A DNA stretch of 64,000 bases from Fratercula arctica (lineage: Eukaryota > Chordata > Aves > Charadriiformes > Alcidae): assembly GCA_947846985.1 (NCBI GenBank), contig CANTUZ010000001.1:69581521-69645520 (forward strand), in the 5' to 3' direction. Positions 57,541 to 64,000 of the stretch are shown here, piece by piece. The stretch's first letter is position 1, and each line of letters opens with the position of its first letter. The translations under genes were made by a program, and so were the position numbers. Below the pieces are notes generated by a model. That model was not told where the DNA came from. It did no database searches and was given only the letters and a program-made list of their open reading frames with translations.

Positions 57541-60500
57541 CAATCCCAGCGGAGAGAGGAGCCCTGGGAGAGAGCATCCCTCCTCCCACCGCCACCTCCG
57601 CCGGCGGGGAACCCCCTGACTTCAGGAGGTGGCACCATAGGTTTGTCCGAAAGATGGGAGAATGAAAAATAATAAATTACCCAGTGGAGCAAAAGACAAA
57701 CCTGAGACCACTTTCCTTCTCTTTTTTTGCTCAGCTGACAGGTAACAACTGTAACCCCTCTGCCTCCACCTCACAGGCAAACAGCGCTGCAAGCAGAGGT
57801 AAGCCTGAAGCCTTCATCTTGGGGACAGATCTTCCTTATGCCCAGTAAAGAGGGACTTTAATAAGCTTTCTCCACAGGGAAGCAGGGGGCTGGAGAAGAG
57901 CAAACAGGCTGTCTCACTCCCATCTGCCCAGTCATTTACTTTTCGTGAAACTTTTAAGGATTTTAGATGTGTACCCCAAACCAAAACACAGTTGAAGTCA
58001 GCCCTGAGGTTGAAAAAGTGTTGAGGACAGAGTAAAACGGACGGAGCCTCATTTCTTCAGAAAGCCAGGGTAAAAAGAGACCACAAAAAAAGATCTAAAG
58101 AAGGTACAGAATGCTTGTGGAGAAACACGTTAATGAAAAAACAAACAAACCTCACTCATCTTGGCAGAACTACAGCCAACACCAGAGGTCACGCGGATTT
58201 AACCATATCCCTCCTATTTGTTAGTTACTTTTATACCAAAAAAAGCAAAAAAGCCACAGGCAAGCCTAGAGGAAGAAATGCAAAGGATGATGAGCATAGA
58301 GTTTAGAGGAAGGGAGAGCAGCAGGAGGAATTCACCCACATCAGATGAGTATGAGGGAAGAGAGCAGGAGGACAAAACAAACCACAGAGAGAGAGAAAAA
58401 CCTGACACCACTAGAAAAGGGCAAAAATAGAAAATTCATTCTATGAGAAAAGATTAACGAGTAAGTCAGGGTTGTTTAAGACACAAGCCACTTCCAAAAA
58501 GTGGTGTTTCTAGAAAGAACACCACTTCTCTGAAGTCTCGACAAGGGAACATTGTCTCGAATCAAGAACTTGCAAACCTTTGTCCATGGCTGTAACCCCA
58601 AGCTGCAGAGCCAGGCTGATACCCACTTTACTTCCAGTGACTTCAGCAGATGGGGCCTGATCCTGGACAACCAAAGTACTTCTAGCTTTAGAAAAATAAT
58701 CTAAACTAAACCAACATGTACCCGCAGTAAGAAGGACTACCTCTGCCATGCTCTTACTCCACCACACTTCCTTTTCTCTCAAATGACATTTATGCCTCTC
58801 AAATTATAAATATACAGGTGGCCTGCATAATCTGTGAAGGATAATCTGCAAAGGATAATCTGCCAGCCTAAAACAGCAAAGACATTCAAAACATTTCCCT
58901 CGAAACATTCAAATCATGAAGTCACGTATTTGTTGAAGACAAGTTTGGCTCGGGCTCTCACAAGACTTTTTCTGCTGTCACACAGAACGGTTCCTGAAAC
59001 TAGGTGGTTTTGCTCACGGTTGTGATTCAGACGCAAGTTCGTGGTCATTTCAGCGTGCTGTTTTTATCGTCTTTCAAAAGCTGTCCGTAGTCACCATTAA
59101 AAGAAAAACAGAGCATTCAGCACAGCAGAGGCGAACCCAATCTGCGCCTCGCAAAGAAACTCAGGACTGAGCATCCTTGGAACAGCCCCATCGGTCTCTC
59201 GGGAAGAGCAGCATCTCAAGGTCAGGTTATAAACACGGCTCTCAGGGAAACACTCTGTACTGCTGCTGGGTGCACAATCTGCACCAGGGAAACAGGAATG
59301 GCCTTTGAAGGCAGACAAGCTATTAAATTTTTACTAGGTGAAATGTTTACTGAAATAAATCCCGTCCTTTCCACTCTTGGTTATTATCATAACACATATG
59401 GTAACTGACATACAATTAATGGAGCTTTAAACCAAAAGTTCTTGGAAGGAAAGCGCGCTCCCAAGTTTTCAGTCAACCTTAACAAAAACCCAGGTTTTGG
59501 CAAAGTTCAGCAGCGCAAGGGGCTTTATGAGATTCCCCATTTATCGGGCACCTCTCACACTCATGAGGAGTGCCGGCTCCGAGCAGAGGAGGCGAGAAGG
59601 GGCTCTGCCGAGTCAGCACCATCCACCACCACCGACACAGACGCCAGGAGCAGTCCAAGCTCAGCAGACCCAACTAGCAGCTCAGGGGTGCTGTACCACC
59701 CGCGCTCTCTTCGAGCGGGGATTTCATGTGCATGTGCCATTTCACATCAGTCAACAGTTCAGACGATGGCACCCGCAAAAAGAATTTCATCTCCTCTTCT
59801 CCTAAGCACATTGATCCTGCAGGGTGAACGGATGTTAACAGTAACACGACACTTGAATACCCAAGGCTACTGGCTTTTGTTTCCAAACTCCCAAGGATCT
59901 ACAAACTAGGCTGACGCCATCTTTACAGATTAGAAATGCTATTCACACTCCCTTTTCCCATCTTCTCCTATCTGAGTTACAGAGACAGACCAAAACCCAC
60001 ATTATGGTGCTACCGAGTCAGTAGATCTGAGTCGAGATACCTCCAAAACCCGGTGCTTTCAGCACAGCTCTGTACCATGTAAGCAAGCGGGATCCCCCTC
60101 CCTGCTGGAATAAAGTAACCAGATACCATGCAAGGCATTTCAGCTGTCTGCCCAACCTTCCCTTCTCCCTTCTGCAATAGGAAATCCTACTGGTGGGGAG
60201 CACAAAATAAAAAACCTTGCCCTTTCCCATACAGCCCGGTGCAACCACACCATATGTATACAAAACGTATTTCCTTACAACAACAGCACACGCTAACTAG
60301 ATGCTTCATTATCGAAAAGCTAAGAGGTGCGGAGCAGCAGCAGAAGAGGATGCTCCAAAGTCAAACCCTGATGGCGGCAAGGACTTGATCCACAACTGAA
60401 GTGGTGGTGTCAACGACAGAGGTTTCATTGCCCGCTTCTCTCTTCCTTCCCCAAAACCCAACGCAAGCACTGCCACCACGCTCAGTCCATGAGGAGGCAC

Positions 60501-61003
60501 CTCCAAACTCAGCAACTTAACCAGAAAGTAGTCTGCTCAATAACTAATATGTTTTTATTCCTGAAGAGGAAACCAGAGCACTCTTCCATTACCTCAGAGG
60601 AAACCTAAGGAAAGGTAGCATTACTCAGGACTGATTTACTGCCTCAAGCCATTCAGAAAACCATAAAGCCGGTGACATATAAGACAAGCAACTCATTCAC
60701 AAGAGCTCTTTGATCTTAAATAAAAATAAAATTAGGTCAGTATTAAAGATTTTCATTCCTTGCCATATAAGACTTCCACAAAGGCTAAGAAAAGCTTTTC
60801 CCATCCCTTCTTTTAACACTCAAGTTATTTAGCAAGTAACATTTCTTTCACATGACTTGAAAGATTTTCTCCATATTCACTTGTCATCGCTCCAGAATTT
60901 AACTCTTGGCGAGCACCTAAAGCGCACTGGGGGAGCTGCATAAAGCGTCCTCTATAGCCCCCAAGGACAAGTTGGATCAGAGAATTTCACTGCGTTTCAC
61001 GCT
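57541..61003. other. Unique non-coding sequence
   Basis: No gene is recognised. The longest frame (59442-59909 on +, 155 codons) has no domain and its composition resembles random sequence. Three copies of ATAATCTG lie at 58827-58862. The word GTGACTTCAGCAGATGGGG at 58637-58655, leading into CCTGATCCTG, resembles a dispersed reptile/bird repeat that I recall. The AT-rich stretch 59335-59430 could be regulatory. Confidence 0.5.
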
Positions 61004-61016
61004 GGGGGGGGGGGGG
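61004..61016 (+). repeat. G13 mononucleotide run
   Basis: Thirteen G follow CGCT and precede AGGAAGG. It lies about 180 bp before a CpG-rich patch. Confidence 0.9.
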
Positions 61017-61189
61017 AGGAAGGAGCAAAGCGCACCCTTCCCAACACTCAGATTAAAAAGCAAGATTTGGGGGTAATTTGTTATTCAAAGCATTCCAGCA
61101 ATTTTTAAACAGATGAAGGGGAGAAAGCCTGCGCTGTCACTATTAATAGGCTGACATTCTTTCTTCCCCCGCAAGACCACACCAGAATC

Positions 61190-61440
61190 ACAGGCAAAGG
61201 CGACAGCGTGAGGGAGCCTGGAGACGGGCCAGCCCCCGGCGGCGCGGGGACTCCTCCGAGAGAGCCCCTGCACCTGGGTGCCAGGTATGGTGCCGGTGCA
61301 CGAAACGCCTGCCATGAAACCAGGGAGGTCCCTTCGCCTCGGAGGCTCCCCCACAGCTCCCCAATGCCGCGCCTGTTGTGCCTTCTCCTGCGACAGCACA
61401 TCATTAGCTTCGTCTGCCAAAATAACAGCGGATCGCAGGA
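61190..61440. promoter_or_regulatory. CpG-rich patch, candidate promoter or enhancer
   Basis: About 20 CpG fall in 250 bp. The densest part (near 61240) reads CCCCCGGCGGCGCGGGG, which also contains GC-box-like words. Background CpG is low on both sides. Frames on both strands are open through the patch (82 codons on +, 125 and 99 on -), as expected for GC-rich DNA, and show no domain. No TATA box or splice signal is convincing. Confidence 0.35.
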
Positions 61441-61720
61441 TAAGCTGAGGATATAGCATCACCTTGCATATTCGGTTTAACGTGCTTGATTGTGTTAGGC
61501 TGGCTTTAAAATTTTATTTATTTGCTTTCTACATCAACCAAGAACTCTCATATGCAGCAGAAGGCCCCTGAAGCTACCGCTGTAATGCAATATCTGCTCA
61601 TAAACGTCAATATACCAATTTTAAAGGTATTAACGCTGCTGTTTAGTCATGCTAAAATATTCTAATACCTGCCCCACCTTGGTTACAGAGAGCAATACAG
61701 TTAAATGCAAGCAATTCAGT
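61441..61720. promoter_or_regulatory. Candidate conserved non-coding element next to the CpG patch
   Basis: The AT-rich, non-repetitive stretch has no frame of note. It contains TAAT/ATTA and POU- or SOX-like words: TTTTATTTATTTGC near 61514, GTAATGCAATATC near 61582, GTCAATATACCAATTTTAAA near 61606 and TAGTCATGCTAAAATATT near 61645. Its place beside a CpG-rich patch makes a promoter-plus-enhancer arrangement imaginable, but nothing here proves it. Confidence 0.25.
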
Positions 61721-64000
61721 ACAGGGCTTTCTGCAAAACTCATTTAAACGTAGGAACCTCACGAACCGCAAGACCGCACACAACAGTCCCAGCGCAAACA
61801 CAAGTCAAACACGCAGAGGTACCATGAGGCTCGCTCTACGAGATCCACCTGCCCAGTCGCCCAAGAACATGTAGCTCCCTCCTCTGGGTGGCTCTTAAGA
61901 GACCAGAGGGTCAACGTGCAAAGTGTTCCCTCTCTTTGGCTCGGGTGACAGCTGGCCCCAGCTATCTCTAACGCAAAGGAAGGGATCTCTTTTGATTAAA
62001 GCACAGAACTTTGCGTCCAGAGATGCGGACTGTACCTCTGTCACAGATTTCCTGGGTGGCTGGGAATAAATTACACCAGTTCCTGGCTGCGCTTCCCTCC
62101 CACATCCGCACTCTGAAGTGAAGCACAGTGGATAACTTGAGCATCAGAGGAGAAGACACGAGAGCTCCGCTTCCTTCTGTGTTTATACGGGAGACTACCA
62201 CGCAATTGATAGTTCGGTTTAACAAACGGTGCGGAATATGAAACTTCAGCTACTTCAGGAATGTCCGCTGTAGCTGCTGAAGGAACACGCAGTATATTGC
62301 CTCAAAAAAAAACCCCAAGTGTTCATTAGAGAAAAGATACTTGGATTTACAACATATTGAGATTTAAAAATATGATTCACAACCAGATTGAATTCTACTA
62401 GCTGAGCTTACAGCTACAGAGAAGCAATACAACGACATGGCTTGGGAGGGGAAAAAAAAAAAAAGTAACAAAATCCCAAACAGGTTTGATGGGAAAGGAT
62501 ACCTTGCAGAGAAGCACACCTTTGAAAACACAGCTTGAATATCAAGCACTTAATTACAACCCTTATCAACATCATCAAAAGAGTTAAAGTATTTCTATAA
62601 TTCTCTCCTGAAAAACAGTAGCCTAGAATAAATGCATTCTCTGTTGAAGTATAATTTATCTGAGCAGGAAAGACCCCAGAGCTTCCTGCTGAGGGCACGG
62701 GGAGGAGATACAAGGCACTGACTGCTTTTCACACTGATTGTTCGTCTCAACCAAAGCCCTCAGAAGTTTTGTAGAAATAAACTTATCTATATTTAAGTTC
62801 CCAGCCTTCATATAAAAGTGTGGAGATACTAACGGAGTGCAAGCACATTCACCTCTTGGTAAATGAACGCAAAACCAGCTCACTTATTTACGAGTCTTTT
62901 AGGCAAAAGGGATGCTTCCCTCCCAGCAATGGGCAAGAGGGATTTTACATGTCATTTACTTTCACACATCCACTTACAAAGGCATCTTCACTCCTACTAT
63001 ATATCCCACAAAGAAGACGGACTGTAGGGGCTACTACAGGCACGGTACAGAGTGGGGTCAACCTGTCCAACCGTAGACATGTAGAAGACATACAACCGAA
63101 ACATTCACCCTAAGTTCCCATTATAATTAACACAGACTCAGGTAAAGAGCAATTTATCTCATCCTAGGGTAGGTATCTCCAGAGGCCATTCCCCTGTCCT
63201 ATTTCTCTCCACTGTGAGTCCTAGAACACACAGCTCAGATTTAGACAGCGAAAAGACAGTAGGCAGCCCACTTATTCAAGCACCTTTCAGAAGTACCATC
63301 CAAGCCCACTGCACATAAACAAGCTGTAAAGTACTGACCAGATGTGCGTATCTGCAGCTCTCACTACAAAATGCATCTTTCACCTATCAGGCCACCATAA
63401 AATAACTGGAGATGCACAGCATCATCATATTTTTGGAGAAGCACAGAAGTAACTCAATTAGGGCTTCCAGTCAGCAAATACCTCATCATTGCATGCAAAC
63501 ACAGCTGCACCAGTTTCCCCAAGGACTATTTGGATTATTGCAGTTGCACATGCTGGTGGCACTACAGCTAAGGGTCCATCAGCATTTCGTGCCCCTACCT
63601 GCAAGGGTTTATACAACTCAGCTAAGTATTCCCTCTTGCCAATAACCTTGTAAGATTGTGTTTGCTTTTAGAGACTCTACAGAATTTTCCTTGTGAAGCA
63701 CAAAAATGAAGAAAACCAATGAATTATAATGATGTTGCGGGGGGGGGTCTCTGTTTTTAAGATACCTAAAACCACGTACGTCATGGCACAATTTACTGTA
63801 ACACATTGAGGCCTATTGACCTTAAGCTTTTCTTTCCTGGGTTTAAAAACAAAACAACCCAATACCATCAGATAGCTTGAAGTGTAGGGGGCAGGTTTTG
63901 AGACAAGTTTATTTTGTTTTGAGCTTACTGTTTAAATTAGAATCACGAACTCTTGCCCACTGTCATTCCCTACAGCTACTCTCACAAAAACCTGGGAAGA
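61721..64000. other. Unique non-coding sequence
   Basis: No gene or mobile element is recognised. Simple repeats are limited to A runs at about 62451-62464 and a G9 run at 63740-63748. Frames up to 99 codons overlap on both strands without a domain. The window ends within this unique sequence. Confidence 0.5.

Noticed and set aside
59442..59909. 155-codon frame on the + strand
   Set aside because: No recognisable family, no conserved-looking segments, and no splice signals of note.
1..64000. CRISPR arrays, operons, insertion sequences or other prokaryotic systems
   Set aside because: No regularly spaced repeats or compact gene arrangement exist; the CR1 elements and gene-poor layout are vertebrate.

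Overview
The window looks like non-coding DNA (intergenic or deep intronic) from a bird, or less likely another archosaur or turtle. The diagnostic evidence is the repeat content. A long CR1 LINE 3' end lies on the + strand at 1592-2460. It carries the C-terminal part of the ORF2 reverse transcriptase frame and the CR1-type ATTCTATG-like 3' terminus. Two CR1 3' ends of another type lie on the - strand (16942-17019 and 20450-20643), and an older CR1-like copy lies on the + strand (20650-20838). A short palindromic DNA-transposon relic lies at 37705-37916. Interspersed repeats are otherwise sparse and the sequence is AT-leaning, which fits an avian euchromatic region. I recognise no host protein-coding exon, tRNA, rRNA or known microRNA, and I cannot name the locus.

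Layout: 1-1591 unique sequence; 1592-2460 CR1; 2461-13794 unique sequence with purine and G tracts, a 46-bp duplicated segment (9789-9834 and 10292-10337) and a conserved-looking AT-rich stretch near 9270-9640; 13795-17019 homopolymers, a 15-bp minisatellite and a small CR1; 17020-20838 unique sequence ending in a head-to-head CR1 pair; 20839-25380 unique; 25381-25760 a CpG-rich patch interrupted by an A29 tract; 25761-33589 unique AT-rich; 33590-33775 and 35030-35560 CpG-rich patches; 37548-37659 a homopurine minisatellite directly followed by the palindromic DNA element; 37917-53247 mostly unique, with candidate regulatory stretches around 47580-48460; 53248-53740 strong C and G tracts; 53741-61003 unique, with a possible second DNA-element relic at 57382-57540; 61004-61440 a G tract and CpG-rich patch, then a conserved-looking AT-rich stretch; 61721-64000 unique.

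The many open reading frames of 60-230 codons behave as chance frames. They overlap on both strands, many run through homopolymers, and none shows a recognisable domain except those inside CR1. There is no operon-like logic, and I found no convincing undescribed gene system. The observations most worth checking are the head-to-head CR1 pair, the palindromic DNA element with its TAA flanks, the 46-bp duplication, the CpG patches as possible promoters, and the AT-rich stretches that look like developmental enhancers.
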